NCBI RefSeq assembly: GCF_900116445.1
Contig: NZ_FPBH01000005.1
Span: forward strand, 124,001 to 188,000
DNA from: Paraburkholderia aspalathi
GTDB lineage: Bacteria > Pseudomonadota > Gammaproteobacteria > Burkholderiales > Burkholderiaceae
Direction of reading: 5' to 3'
DNA: 64,000 nt
Below are positions 1-8,462 of this stretch, one piece after another (within the stretch, counting starts at the first letter, position 1; each line of letters begins with the position of its first letter). The notes beneath the pieces were generated by a model. The model was not told the DNA's origin. It was given only the letters and a program-made list of their open reading frames with translations, and searched no databases. The translations under genes were made by a program, and so were the position numbers.

Positions 1-481
1 CGTTCCATTGTTTCGCTGCGGCTTCGATCAACATGGCACGTGCGGTTGCACCTGCGCGCCGCAAGCGATCGTACTCAAGCGAAACGCTGGTACTGCCACC
101 TGTCGAGAACACTTTCCACAGCGGATGAATGTAGTCTCCGTAAAACGGATTCTCCGGCGTGATCACCTCGACGCGAAACGGATCGACGTCGAGTTCCTCG
201 GCGACAACCGCAGCGAGTGCCGTACGCGTCCCGGTGCCCGAGTCGTGCTTATGAACCACCAGTTTGATCGTGTCGTCAGGCAGCACACGCACCCACGCGT
301 TCGGTTCGAACTCGCCTGCTTGCGGTTTAGGGTCGCCGCTTACGTTGGCGTCTTTGGCGAAAGCCTCGGGCAGTTGAAAACCGATCGCGAGGCCCGAAGC
401 CAACAATGCCGAACTCTGTTTGATAAAACGCCGACGCGCCGCGCCGTGTGCGCCGTTCAGCGCTTGCTTGTCATTGCGCAT
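1..481 (-). CDS. Molybdopterin-binding subunit of an isoquinoline 1-oxidoreductase-type hydroxylase (partial, runs off the window)
   Basis: This is the N-terminal 160 residues of the large molybdenum-cofactor subunit of a xanthine-oxidase-family hydroxylase of the IorB type. The start lies immediately after the stop of the upstream 2Fe-2S subunit (TGA directly followed by ATG), so the two are translationally coupled. The N terminus carries a twin-arginine motif (RRRFIK at residues 16-21) and a hydrophobic stretch ending in AFA, so export to the periplasm by Tat is likely, as for known IorB-like enzymes. The segment NAWVRVLPDD followed by HKHDSGTGTRTALA is typical of the family. The catalytic Glu lies outside the window. 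The substrate cannot be told from sequence. The neighbouring N-heterocycle catabolic genes make a ring hydroxylation plausible (inference). Confidence 0.9.
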   Translation of the reverse strand, partial: MRNDKQALNGAHGAARRRFIKQSSALLASGLAIGFQLPEAFAKDANVSGDPKPQAGEFEPNAWVRVLPDDTIKLVVHKHDSGTGTRTALAAVVAEELDVDPFRVEVITPENPFYGDYIHPLWKVFSTGGSTSVSLEYDRLRRAGATARAMLIEAAAKQWN

Positions 482-1009
482 TCAAGCCTCCTCTTTCGCG
501 GAGGTGCACACGGAAGCGCAGATGGACTCGCCCCACGTGACTGACGCGAGCGCCAGATCACCGGAAGCGGCGCGTTTGATCGCCTTCCGAATGCGTGAAT
601 AAGTCCCGCAGCGGCAGATGTTGCCGGACATGGCCGTCGCGATGGTTTCATCGTTGACCGTCGGCTTGTCCTTCAGAAACGAGGCCGCCTGCATCAACTG
701 ACCCGACTGACAGTAGCCGCACTGCGGCACGTCTTCCGCCACCCACGCGAGTTGCAGCGGATGTCTGCCGTCTTTCGACAGACCTTCGATCGTCGTGATG
801 CGTTTGCCTGCCACCGCAGCAATCGGCAACAAACAGGAGCGCACGGCCTCGCCTTCCAGATGCACCGTACACGCGCCGCAAAAGCCGCCGCCGCAGCCGA
901 ATTTCGTCCCGGTCAATTTGAGCCGGTCGCGCAACACCCACAACAGGGGCATGTCTTCCGGTACATTGTCGAGCGAGTGCCGCGTGTCGTTGACCACGAT
1001 CTCGATCAT
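482..1009 (-). CDS. 2Fe-2S subunit of an isoquinoline 1-oxidoreductase-type hydroxylase
   Basis: This 175-residue protein is the small iron-sulfur subunit (IorA/CoxS family) that passes electrons from the molybdenum centre. The plant-ferredoxin cluster ligands are Cys39, Cys44, Cys47 and Cys59, and the second cluster uses Cys97, Cys100, Cys132 and Cys134 (CGYCQSGQ and CRCGTY motifs). All eight are present. The start at 1009 is chosen because the upstream strand reads AGGAGA at correct spacing and the homologous region begins MIEIVVND. An upstream in-frame extension has no ribosome site. Divergent from a LysR gene 136 bp away, which is the obvious candidate regulator. There is no separate FAD subunit here, as expected for the two-subunit IorAB class. 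Confidence 0.93.
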   Translation of the reverse strand: MIEIVVNDTRHSLDNVPEDMPLLWVLRDRLKLTGTKFGCGGGFCGACTVHLEGEAVRSCLLPIAAVAGKRITTIEGLSKDGRHPLQLAWVAEDVPQCGYCQSGQLMQAASFLKDKPTVNDETIATAMSGNICRCGTYSRIRKAIKRAASGDLALASVTWGESICASVCTSAKEEA

Positions 1010-1145
1010 GCGCTGTCTCCTGAATGGTGTTGTGCAGCGCGGCGCGTGATTCAAAGGGTCCGCGTGCTTGTGGCCATTATTGAAAGCCGTTAAGCACAAC
1101 GCCAGCGACGATTTCTTCCATCACCGGTAAGTCCGGCTAACACCC

Positions 1146-2042
1146 ATGTTGAAACGCTACCCTTCCATTCAGTCGATGCAGGCCTTTCTGCAAGCGGCAC
1201 GCGTCGGCAGCTTTTCAAGCGCGGCGCGCCAGCTATCGCTCACGCATAGCGCGATCAGCCAGCAGATCCGCACGCTCGAAGAGTTCGTCGGGCAGCCGTT
1301 GTTCGTGCGCGAAAGCGGCCGCGTGGTGCTGACCGATGCGGGCGTGCTGTTTGCGAATCAACTGGCAGATGGCTTCGAACAGATCGATCGCGCGTTGTCG
1401 TCGGTGAAAGAGCGCACGGTCAAGCAGTCGATCACGCTCGACGTCGATCCCGAACTCGCGCAGAGCTGGCTGGTCACGCGCTTGCCCGCTTTACTCGATG
1501 CGTTGACCGGCACGTCGTTGACGGTACTGTCCACGCCGCGGCATGAACGTAGCGCGTTCGATCGCATCGATATTGCGTTGCGGTATGGGTATGGAGAATG
1601 GGAAGGTTTCGAAAACGCGCTGATTTGCGGCGATCGGCTGACTGCCATGGCATCACCCGCGCTTCTTGAAGCGCGCGGGCTGAGCCTGCCGCTCACGCCC
1701 GAACAGGTGCTCGATTTGCCCTTGCTCGGCTATACGAAACGCTCGTGGATTCCATGGCTTTCCGCGGCAGGCATGCCCGAGGTCGAACCGGATGCAGTCG
1801 CCGTGTTCGACAATGCCGCCGGACTGATTGCAGCGGCCAGCGCAGGCGTGGGCGCGGGTTTAGCGCGCGGCCTGCTCGCCGCGGATGCAAAACGCGAGGG
1901 ACGTCTGGTCGAACTCACTCAAGTAGAAATTCCGACGCATTACAACCTGTATGCCGTATGGCCGCGCGAGAAAGCGGCCCGCGTTGCGCCCTTGATCGAG
2001 GTTATTCGCGAGTTGGTCGCGCAAACGGTCAACCCATGCTAG
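1146..2042 (+). CDS. LysR-family transcriptional regulator (GcvA-like)
   Basis: 298 residues, the usual LysR length. The N-terminal winged helix-turn-helix covers about residues 8-66 (AFLQAARVGSFSSAARQLS, then SAISQQIRTLEE). The rest is a type-2 periplasmic-binding-like effector domain. The sequence resembles the GcvA branch, with the first helix MLKRYPSIQSMQAFLQAA. It is transcribed divergently from the molybdenum hydroxylase pair, so it probably controls that operon and itself from the 136-bp gap. Its last 14 bases overlap the last bases of the convergent LysR gene that ends at 2029. The effector is unknown. Confidence 0.92.
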   Translation: MLKRYPSIQSMQAFLQAARVGSFSSAARQLSLTHSAISQQIRTLEEFVGQPLFVRESGRVVLTDAGVLFANQLADGFEQIDRALSSVKERTVKQSITLDVDPELAQSWLVTRLPALLDALTGTSLTVLSTPRHERSAFDRIDIALRYGYGEWEGFENALICGDRLTAMASPALLEARGLSLPLTPEQVLDLPLLGYTKRSWIPWLSAAGMPEVEPDAVAVFDNAAGLIAAASAGVGAGLARGLLAADAKREGRLVELTQVEIPTHYNLYAVWPREKAARVAPLIEVIRELVAQTVNPC

Positions 2043-2916
2043 CAGCCACTTCGCGCACCGTATCGAGAAACAACGACAACACCGGCGACGGATCCTCAGC
2101 ACGATAGCGCGCATGCAGCGACACCTCGGGACGCGGCGCAGCCAGCGGCACGAACGCGACATCACCAGTCGTCAATTGCCGTGCCGAAGAAGGCAGCAAC
2201 GCCACACCCAGCCCTTCACGCACGAGACACAGCAGCGTATGCACCTCGACCACCTCCTGATCGATCTGCGGTGTAAACCCTGCCTCGACACAACAGTCCT
2301 GCAGAAAGCGCGCAAGCTGCGACTGCTGCAAACCGAACGACACAAAGCGCTCCGTCTCCAACTCGCGCAACGCGATCTCCTCACGCGCGGCAAGCCTGTG
2401 CCCTAACGGCAACGCCACCACCGCCGATTCGCGCATCACCACCTCACTACGAATCTCCGGGTCCTCATGCGATACCCGGAAGAAGCACACATCCAAGCGC
2501 CGCTCCTTGAGCGCGAGAATCTGCGCGGCGGGTGTCATCTCGTGCAGCGTCCACTGCACTTGCGGATGCTTCTCCGCAAATACCCGCAGCGCGCGCGGAA
2601 TCGGATCGACCATCGCCGAGCTGATGATGCCGATCTCGAGACTTCCCACTTCGCCACGCCCCGCGCAACGCGTCAGGTCGATCGCGCGTTCGAACTGCGC
2701 GAAGATCAGCGGCACCTGCTCTTTAAGTGTTTTCCCTGCGTCAGTGAGTTCGACACGGTGTTGCGAGCGCGTGAACAACGCGGTGCCCATCTCCTCTTCA
2801 AGGATGCGAATCTGCTGACTCAAAGGCGGCTGCGAAATGTGCAGCCGTGCGGCTGCCCGGCCGAAATGCAGTTCGTCGGCAAGTACCGCGAAGTAACGCA
2901 ACAGCCGAATGTCCAT
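2029..2916 (-). CDS. LysR-family transcriptional regulator, CatR/BenM-like, of the catabolic operon
   Basis: 295 residues. HTH at residues 1-60 with the MDIRLLRYFAVLAD start and SQPPLSQQIRILEEE recognition helix typical of the CatR/BenM/CbbR group of aromatic-catabolism regulators, followed by the effector-binding domain. It is divergent from the amidohydrolase/UbiD operon that begins at 3159, which is the standard layout for a LysR activator and its target. The 242-bp gap carries an AT-rich core (2938-2975) flanked by ATCAAGAT and ATCTTGTGA, an imperfect dyad that could be its binding region. The inducer is presumably a pathway intermediate (inference). Confidence 0.93.
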   Translation of the reverse strand: MDIRLLRYFAVLADELHFGRAAARLHISQPPLSQQIRILEEEMGTALFTRSQHRVELTDAGKTLKEQVPLIFAQFERAIDLTRCAGRGEVGSLEIGIISSAMVDPIPRALRVFAEKHPQVQWTLHEMTPAAQILALKERRLDVCFFRVSHEDPEIRSEVVMRESAVVALPLGHRLAAREEIALRELETERFVSFGLQQSQLARFLQDCCVEAGFTPQIDQEVVEVHTLLCLVREGLGVALLPSSARQLTTGDVAFVPLAAPRPEVSLHARYRAEDPSPVLSLFLDTVREVAASMG

Positions 2917-3158
2917 ATCGAGAACGTATCAAGATCGTGGTTAAAAAATATTGTACAGAGCGTTTTTATCTTGTGAGACTGCATCGCAAGCAGCAGTGCA
3001 CATCAGTGTGACACTCGATGCCGGCGAGGGGAAGGCGCACAAAAATGGCGCCTTGCAAAGGGCCGCATGGGCAAGCCTGTCTGGGCTCCGTTCCATCGAT
3101 GCGCCTGCCCGCGATCCGGCAACTGGATACACCAGTTCCTCTCAAGGAGATCGAGTAC
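2917..3158. promoter_or_regulatory. Divergent LysR/catabolic-operon control region
   Basis: This gap separates the divergent LysR gene and the first amidohydrolase. An AT-rich stretch at about 2938-2970 (TTAAAAAATATTGTACAGAG) is the only place here that resembles promoter DNA in otherwise GC-rich sequence. Half-sites ATCAAGAT (about 2928) and ATCTTGTGA (about 2967) form a loose dyad. A good ribosome site (AAGGAGA) lies just before the ATG at 3159. The operator assignment is inference. Confidence 0.5.
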
Positions 3159-4124
3159 ATGATCATCGACACCAGCTGTTACCCGACCAATCTGGTCGAC
3201 CTCGCCTGGCGCCACGACGGCGAGCCATTTACCGGTGAGCGTCTGATCGCAACGATGGACGGCCCGTACCTCATCAACGGCAAGCCGCGCCGCATCGACA
3301 AGGCCTTCATTCAACCGCCGCAAGGCAACACCATTTATACGTGGACCGACGGCAATCGTTCGGGCCGCGAATCGATCGACGATTACATGGCGTACACCGT
3401 CGAAATGACGCAAAAGTACCCGGATCGTCTGATCGGTTGCTTTGTGTACAACCCGCGGTGCGGTCCTGAGAACGGTGCCGAAGCGATCGAGTTCTATGCG
3501 AAGGAACACGGCTTCAAGATGGTGCAGTTGCAGGCCAATATGCATGCGTACCGTCCCGATCGCGCACTCGACTGGCTGCGTCCTGCATTGCGTAAATGCG
3601 CGGATCTCGGCCTGCTCGTGAAGCTGCACACCGGCGACGGGCCGTACAGCATTCCGAGCGAGTGGTATCCGTTGATCCGCGAATTCCCGTCGGTGAATTT
3701 CATCATGGCGCACTTTGGCGTGCAGACGGGGGGCGTGTATTGCTTCGAGCCGTATCAAATGGCGCTCGATACGCCGAACGTCTACTGCGAATCGAGCTGG
3801 TGCTTGCAATCGCGGATCGTCGAATTCGCGAAGGTGCTGCCGACGCACAAGATTCTCTACGGCTCGGACACGCCGCCGAATGAACCCGGCATGTGGCTGC
3901 GCTTGCTCGAAGTGTTGTGCCACGAGCCGCCGCAAGGCCTGAATCTCGACGAAGACACGCTCGAGGATTACCTCGGCAACAACCTCGCCCGCATGATCGG
4001 CATCGAGCCGAGCGCGCCGCCGAGAAGCGTCGAGGAAGCGCAAGCCTATCTGAAACAGCATGCCGGCGCGTCGCAGAAGCACGCCGCTCAGGCATCACAA
4101 GCAGCCTACGCAGGAGCCCGCTGA
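3159..4124 (+). CDS. Amidohydrolase-2 (ACMSD-like) family protein lacking the HxH metal motif
   Basis: 321 residues of the amidohydrolase-2/ACMSD superfamily, whose members are metal-dependent hydrolases or non-oxidative decarboxylases. The start at 3159 has AAGGAGA eight bases upstream and aligns with the next gene's N terminus. The protein is a close tandem paralogue of the gene at 4124, but where that one has DTHLHP this one has DTSCYP, so both N-terminal His ligands (positions 6 and 8) are Ser and Tyr. It also reads LQANMH for the paralogue's LHANMH. The later conserved HTGDGP, AHFG and GSDTPPNEPG segments are retained. It may be a non-catalytic partner, a differently metallated enzyme, or an enzyme on a new substrate. 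It overlaps the paralogue by one base (TGATG), implying coupled, equimolar synthesis. Confidence 0.88.
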   Translation: MIIDTSCYPTNLVDLAWRHDGEPFTGERLIATMDGPYLINGKPRRIDKAFIQPPQGNTIYTWTDGNRSGRESIDDYMAYTVEMTQKYPDRLIGCFVYNPRCGPENGAEAIEFYAKEHGFKMVQLQANMHAYRPDRALDWLRPALRKCADLGLLVKLHTGDGPYSIPSEWYPLIREFPSVNFIMAHFGVQTGGVYCFEPYQMALDTPNVYCESSWCLQSRIVEFAKVLPTHKILYGSDTPPNEPGMWLRLLEVLCHEPPQGLNLDEDTLEDYLGNNLARMIGIEPSAPPRSVEEAQAYLKQHAGASQKHAAQASQAAYAGAR

Positions 4125-5050
4125 TGATCATCGATACCCATCTGCACCCGACCAACCTCGTCGACGAAGCGTGGCGCCACACCGGCGAGCCGTTCACCGG
4201 CGAACGCCTGCTGAAGATGATGGACGGTCCGTACATCATCAACGGCAAGCCGCGCCGTATCGACATGGGCTTCATCCAGCCGCCGCCTGGCAACACAGGC
4301 TATCGCGACGGCAATCGCCGCGGCCGTGAAGGCATTCGCGACTACATGGCGTATATCGCCGAGCTGACGCAGAAGTACCCGGATCGCTTTATCGGCAACT
4401 TCACGTACAACCCGCGTTGGGGTCCGGAGAACGGCGCCGCCGAACTCGAATTCCACGTGAAAGAGTACGGTTTCAAGATGCTCAAGCTGCACGCGAACAT
4501 GCACGGCTATCGTCCGGATCGCGCGCTCGACTGGTTGCGTCCGGCGATGAAGAAATGCGCGGAGCTCGGCGTGGTGGTCCTGATTCACACCGGCGACGGA
4601 CCGTACACGATCCCGACGCAGTTCTATCCGATCATCCGCGAATTCCCGATGGTGAATTTCATCATCGGTCACTTCGGGATTCAAACAGGCGGCAACTACT
4701 CGTTCGAATCGTTCTGGATGGCGATGGATACGCCAAACGTGTATTGCGAATCGGGTTGGTGCTATCAATCGCGCATCGTCGAATTCGCTCGTGAGTTGCC
4801 GCGCAACAAGATCGTGTTCGGTACTGATTCGCCGCCGAACGAACCGGGCATGTGGCTGCGCGAACTCGAAATGCTATGCGGTCCCGCGCCGCAGGGCATG
4901 GATCTGGATGAGGACGGTCTCGAAGACTATATGGGCAACAACATCGCCCGTCTGGTCGGCATCGAACCGACCAAGCCGCCGAAGGATCTGGCCGAAGCAG
5001 AGAAGCGTTTGAAGGCGACTTACGTGAATGACGTCACGCAGCCGGCTTAA
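4124..5050 (+). CDS. Amidohydrolase-2 (ACMSD-like) family hydrolase or decarboxylase
   Basis: 308 residues. It has the complete metal site expected of the ACMSD/amidohydrolase-2 barrel: DTHLHP at residues 4-9 (HxH), IHTGDGP, GHFG and the C-terminal FGTDSPPNEPG carrying the conserved Asp. Family members include gamma-resorcylate, 5-carboxyvanillate, isoorotate and dihydroxypicolinate decarboxylases as well as ring-opening hydrolases, so either chemistry is possible. The ATG overlaps the stop of the metal-ligand-deficient paralogue upstream, and a GC-rich hairpin follows the stop before ubiD. Its place between a LysR-controlled promoter and UbiD/UbiX argues for a step in catabolism of a cyclic carboxylate (inference). 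Confidence 0.9.
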   Translation: MIIDTHLHPTNLVDEAWRHTGEPFTGERLLKMMDGPYIINGKPRRIDMGFIQPPPGNTGYRDGNRRGREGIRDYMAYIAELTQKYPDRFIGNFTYNPRWGPENGAAELEFHVKEYGFKMLKLHANMHGYRPDRALDWLRPAMKKCAELGVVVLIHTGDGPYTIPTQFYPIIREFPMVNFIIGHFGIQTGGNYSFESFWMAMDTPNVYCESGWCYQSRIVEFARELPRNKIVFGTDSPPNEPGMWLRELEMLCGPAPQGMDLDEDGLEDYMGNNIARLVGIEPTKPPKDLAEAEKRLKATYVNDVTQPA

Positions 5051-5073
5051 CGCGTTTAGCGCTTGATGATGGA

Positions 5074-5104
5074 CAGGCGCGGCCAACGGTTGGTGCCGCG
5101 CCTG
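5074..5104 (+). terminator. Strong intra-operon hairpin between amidohydrolase and ubiD
   Basis: Perfect 10-bp arms CAGGCGCGGC and GCCGCGCCTG enclose an 11-base loop that itself contains CCAAC/GGTTGG. There is no U-run after the stem, so it is more likely an mRNA-stabilising or processing element, or a leaky attenuator, than a full terminator. Genes on both sides run in the same direction. Confidence 0.5.
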
Positions 5105-5151
5105 CCTCGCCCGACAGTCCGCTTTCGTTATTGCTTTCGACGGAGTTCACT

Positions 5152-6549
5152 ATGGCGGATAACCTCTTCCGCGCCACGCAGGATTTTCATCGCTTTGCCC
5201 TGGCGTACCGCGAGCAGTTTCCCGACGATGTATTGACCATCAAGCAGCCGGTGTCCGCGGATCAGGACGTCACCGCTATCGTGGCCGAACTGGCCGCGCG
5301 CGGTCGGCATGACATGTTGATCTGCGAAAAGGTCGACGGCATTGCGACACCGCTGGTTACCAATTTCTTTGCTTCACGTACACGCATTGGGCGTTTGTTC
5401 GACGTTGATGCGCCGGGCTTATTCGACGCTTACCAACAGCGTGCGAACACTCCTATCGCGCCGGTTTTCGTTCCGACCGGTCCGGTTCTCGATCAGGTTA
5501 TCGAAGGCGACGCTGTCGATCTCGCGCATCTGCCGATGATCCGCCACTTCGATACCGATCGCGGTCCGTACATCACCAACGCGGTGATCGTTGCAGAAGA
5601 TCCGGTGACGGGCGTCGCGAATCTCAGCTATCACCGTTCGATGCGGCATGCGCGCAATGCGCTCGCCACCAGCCTGCATTCTCGCGGCCACCTCTGGCGC
5701 ATGCTGCAAACCGCGCAAGCGCGCGGCGACACATTGAAAGTCGCGATGGTGATCGGTGCGCATCCATTGTTCATGCTGGCCGCTGCGGCGCGCGTGCCCT
5801 TCGGTACCGATGAGCGAGCGATTGCAGGCGGATTGTTTGGCGCGCCGCTGGAACTGGTGCGTACGCCGCGATACGGAATCGGCGTTCCCGCTTCCGCCGA
5901 GTTTGTTCTGGAAGGCACGATCGATCCGGACGCTCACGCAGAAGAAGGCCCGTTCGGCGAATTCACCGGCTATTCGTCGGATCGCTCGACCAACAATGTG
6001 CTGCGCGTCGACACGATGATGCGGCGTAACGATGCATGGCTCGTCGATGTCGTCGGCGGCCCGTACGCCGAGCATCTGACGCTGGCCCGCTTGCCACGCG
6101 AAGCGGAAATGAGCGAGAAGCTGAAGGCACGCTTTCCTTCCGTCACTGCGCTGCACTATCCGAACTCGGGCACGCACTTTCACTGCTACGTCGCGCTGAA
6201 TCAGACACGCGACGGCGAAGCGCGTCAGATCATGCTCGCGCTGCTCGGCTGGGACCCGTATCTGAAGAACGTGGTGGCGGTGGATAGCGATATCGACATC
6301 ACCAACGATTCGCAAGTGTTGTGGGCCATCGCCACGCATTTCCAGCCGCATCAGGACGTGTTCATCGTCGATGGCTTGCCGGGTAGTCCGCTCGATCCGT
6401 CATCGTCCGCGGCGGGCACCACGTCGCGCATGGGTATCGATGCGACACGCGGGTCTCACTTCGACGGCATCCGCGCGAAGATCAGCGAGCGCGCTACGCA
6501 ACAAGCGGTTGAGGTTCTGAACCGCGCCGCCGCCGGAGCCCAGCAATGA
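5152..6549 (+). CDS. UbiD-family prenylated-FMN decarboxylase
   Basis: 465 residues, slightly shorter than E. coli UbiD, as in catabolic UbiD relatives. These enzymes use prenylated FMN to (de)carboxylate aromatic or unsaturated acids. The signature EGPFGEFTGY near residues 269-278 and the preceding PASAEFVLEG carry the active-site Glu residues. NLSYHRSMRHARN resembles the prFMN/phosphate-binding region with its conserved Arg. The start at 5152 follows GGAG. The gene directly overlaps ubiX by four bases, which supplies its cofactor. The substrate is not apparent. Context suggests an N-heterocyclic or phenolic carboxylate rather than ubiquinone precursor, because the genes sit in a transport/deaminase operon. 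Confidence 0.93.
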   Translation: MADNLFRATQDFHRFALAYREQFPDDVLTIKQPVSADQDVTAIVAELAARGRHDMLICEKVDGIATPLVTNFFASRTRIGRLFDVDAPGLFDAYQQRANTPIAPVFVPTGPVLDQVIEGDAVDLAHLPMIRHFDTDRGPYITNAVIVAEDPVTGVANLSYHRSMRHARNALATSLHSRGHLWRMLQTAQARGDTLKVAMVIGAHPLFMLAAAARVPFGTDERAIAGGLFGAPLELVRTPRYGIGVPASAEFVLEGTIDPDAHAEEGPFGEFTGYSSDRSTNNVLRVDTMMRRNDAWLVDVVGGPYAEHLTLARLPREAEMSEKLKARFPSVTALHYPNSGTHFHCYVALNQTRDGEARQIMLALLGWDPYLKNVVAVDSDIDITNDSQVLWAIATHFQPHQDVFIVDGLPGSPLDPSSSAAGTTSRMGIDATRGSHFDGIRAKISERATQQAVEVLNRAAAGAQQ

Positions 6550-7160
6550 CCCCGCGGCGACTCGTAGTCGGCATCAGCGGCGCATCCGGCTTCACGTACG
6601 GCGTACGCCTACTGCAATTACTGCGTGAGCTCGGTATCGAAACGCATCTGACCGTCTCGCGCAGCGCGCTGCTGACGATGACGCATGAAACCGACTACAA
6701 GTTCGCCGAAGTCAGCGCCCTCGCCAGCTTCACCTACCGTTGCGACGACATGGCCGCGGCGATCTCCAGCGGCTCGTTCCGCTCGCTAGGCATGATCGTC
6801 GCACCCTGTTCGATGAAGACGCTTGCCGAAATTGCCAGCGGCATGTCGTCGAGCCTGATCTCGCGCGCCGCCGACGTCACGTTGAAAGAGCGCCGCCCCC
6901 TGGTGTTGCTGGCGCGTGAAACCCCCTACACGCTGGCGCATCTGCGCAACATGATCGCCGTCACCGAAATGGGCGCCATCGTCGCACCACCGGTACCGGC
7001 GTTCTACTCGCGCCCTGCTTCACTCGATCAGATGATCGACCACACCCTAGGCCGCGTGCTCGATCTGTTCGGTCTCGAAGCTGGCACAGTCAAACGCTGG
7101 CGAGATGGCAAGGCAGAAACCGCATTACAAGAAGCGACACAAGTACCCCATGTCGCCTGA
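6546..7160 (+). CDS. UbiX-family flavin prenyltransferase
   Basis: 204 residues, the usual UbiX/Pad1 length. It attaches a dimethylallyl unit to FMN to make the prFMN cofactor used by UbiD enzymes. The N-terminal [15 protein letters not shown] segment (residues 9-23) is the flavin-binding signature. [16 protein letters not shown] and the [10 protein letters not shown] segment are family hallmarks near residues 84-125. The ATG overlaps the ubiD stop (ATGA), so the decarboxylase and its cofactor maker are coupled. A housekeeping ubiX is probably elsewhere in the genome; this one looks dedicated to the catabolic UbiD (inference). Confidence 0.95.
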   Translation: MTPRRLVVGISGASGFTYGVRLLQLLRELGIETHLTVSRSALLTMTHETDYKFAEVSALASFTYRCDDMAAAISSGSFRSLGMIVAPCSMKTLAEIASGMSSSLISRAADVTLKERRPLVLLARETPYTLAHLRNMIAVTEMGAIVAPPVPAFYSRPASLDQMIDHTLGRVLDLFGLEAGTVKRWRDGKAETALQEATQVPHVA

Positions 7161-7210
7161 CCAGCCGAACCGCACCAACCGCAGCACGAACGAAGAAACG
7201 GAGACGAGCC

Positions 7211-8311
7211 ATGAATCACATTCACACCACTCACAATGAAATCGAGAAAATTCCCGTCACCGTGCTGACCGGCTTTCTCGGCGCCGGCAAAACGACGCTG
7301 CTCAACTATATCCTGCGCGAGAAGCACGGCCGCAAGATCGCGGTGATCGAAAACGAGTTCGGCGAAATCGGTATCGACGGTGGTCTCGTGCTCGAATCGA
7401 CCGAAGAGATCTACGAGATGACGAACGGTTGCGTGTGCTGCGTCGGCGCGGTGCGTGAAGACCTCGTGCGGATCGTACGGATGTTGGTGGAAAGGCCTGA
7501 CCGGCTCGATCACATCATCGTCGAAACGAGTGGGCTCGCTGATCCGTATCCGGTCGCACAGACTTTCTTCCTTGATGACCCGATCGCGAAGCAGGTGACG
7601 CTGGATGCGGTCGTCACGATGGTGGATGCGAAGCATATCGCCGCACACCTGGACGACCTGGTGCTCGACGGCAGTGACAACCAGGCGGTCGATCAGATCG
7701 TCTGCGCGGACCGTATCGTGATCAACAAGGTCGATCTGGTGACTGCTGAAGATATCGCTTCACTGACGCAGCGTATTCGCGGGTTGAACGCCACAGCAGA
7801 GATCGTCGAATCGAGCTACGCCCAGATTGATCTCGACAAGATTCTCGGCGTCGGTGCGAACGAGTTTTCGCAGATTCTCGTCGAGACGGATGGCTTGCAT
7901 GAAGAAGCGCACGAACACGAGGATCACCACGACGCGCACGAAGCCCATCACGATCATGAGCATGCCCATCATGACGACGACCACGCCGACCACCAGCACG
8001 ACGAAAGCGTGTCCTCGGTGGGCATCGAAGTCGATGCAGACATCGATCTCGACGCGCTGCAAGTCTGGCTCAACGAACTGCGCCAGTCCGACGCCACCAA
8101 CCTGTTCCGTATGAAAGGCATTCTCGCTTTGCAGGGCCAATCGCACCGCTATGTGCTGCAAGGCGTGCACAACGTGATCGAACTTCGCGCGGCGCAGGTG
8201 TGGGGCAGTGAACCACGCTCGTGCCGCATTGTATTCATCGGACGCGATCTCGATCGCGCCGCGCTGACCGACCGCTTCCATGCCTGTCTTGCCGTGCCAA
8301 TTGCGGCCTGA
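7211..8311 (+). CDS. CobW/COG0523-family GTPase metal chaperone with His-rich loop
   Basis: 366 residues. Walker [10 protein letters not shown] (21-29), CxCC metal site (Cys74, Cys76, Cys77), guanine-specificity NKVD (172-175) and a C-terminal CobW_C domain. Residues 230-264 form a dense His/Asp/Glu loop, typical of zinc-, cobalt- or nickel-handling COG0523 proteins. Members of this family deliver metal to specific client enzymes. The operon holds three metal-dependent amidohydrolases, so loading them is the simplest role (inference). It starts 50 bp after ubiX with a good ribosome site (AACGGAGA). It is unlikely to work in cobalamin synthesis, as no cob genes are nearby. Confidence 0.92.
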   Translation: MNHIHTTHNEIEKIPVTVLTGFLGAGKTTLLNYILREKHGRKIAVIENEFGEIGIDGGLVLESTEEIYEMTNGCVCCVGAVREDLVRIVRMLVERPDRLDHIIVETSGLADPYPVAQTFFLDDPIAKQVTLDAVVTMVDAKHIAAHLDDLVLDGSDNQAVDQIVCADRIVINKVDLVTAEDIASLTQRIRGLNATAEIVESSYAQIDLDKILGVGANEFSQILVETDGLHEEAHEHEDHHDAHEAHHDHEHAHHDDDHADHQHDESVSSVGIEVDADIDLDALQVWLNELRQSDATNLFRMKGILALQGQSHRYVLQGVHNVIELRAAQVWGSEPRSCRIVFIGRDLDRAALTDRFHACLAVPIAA

Positions 8312-8462
8312 CGGGAGACTTGGCCGGCACGCGACGTGATGCTGCACGGCAAAGCCGTGTGGTGCGTTCCGGCCAGAAACCGAAAATCGCTGCGCTGAGA
8401 CTGGAGTAAACGCCTAGGCACCCACTCCGGCCGGCAGCTTTGCGTGACAAAGGAGACACGTC

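Noticed and set aside
7827..8114. Met/Thr-rich plus-strand frame inside the CobW gene
   Set aside because: It is the out-of-frame reading of the His/Asp codon run of the CobW loop.
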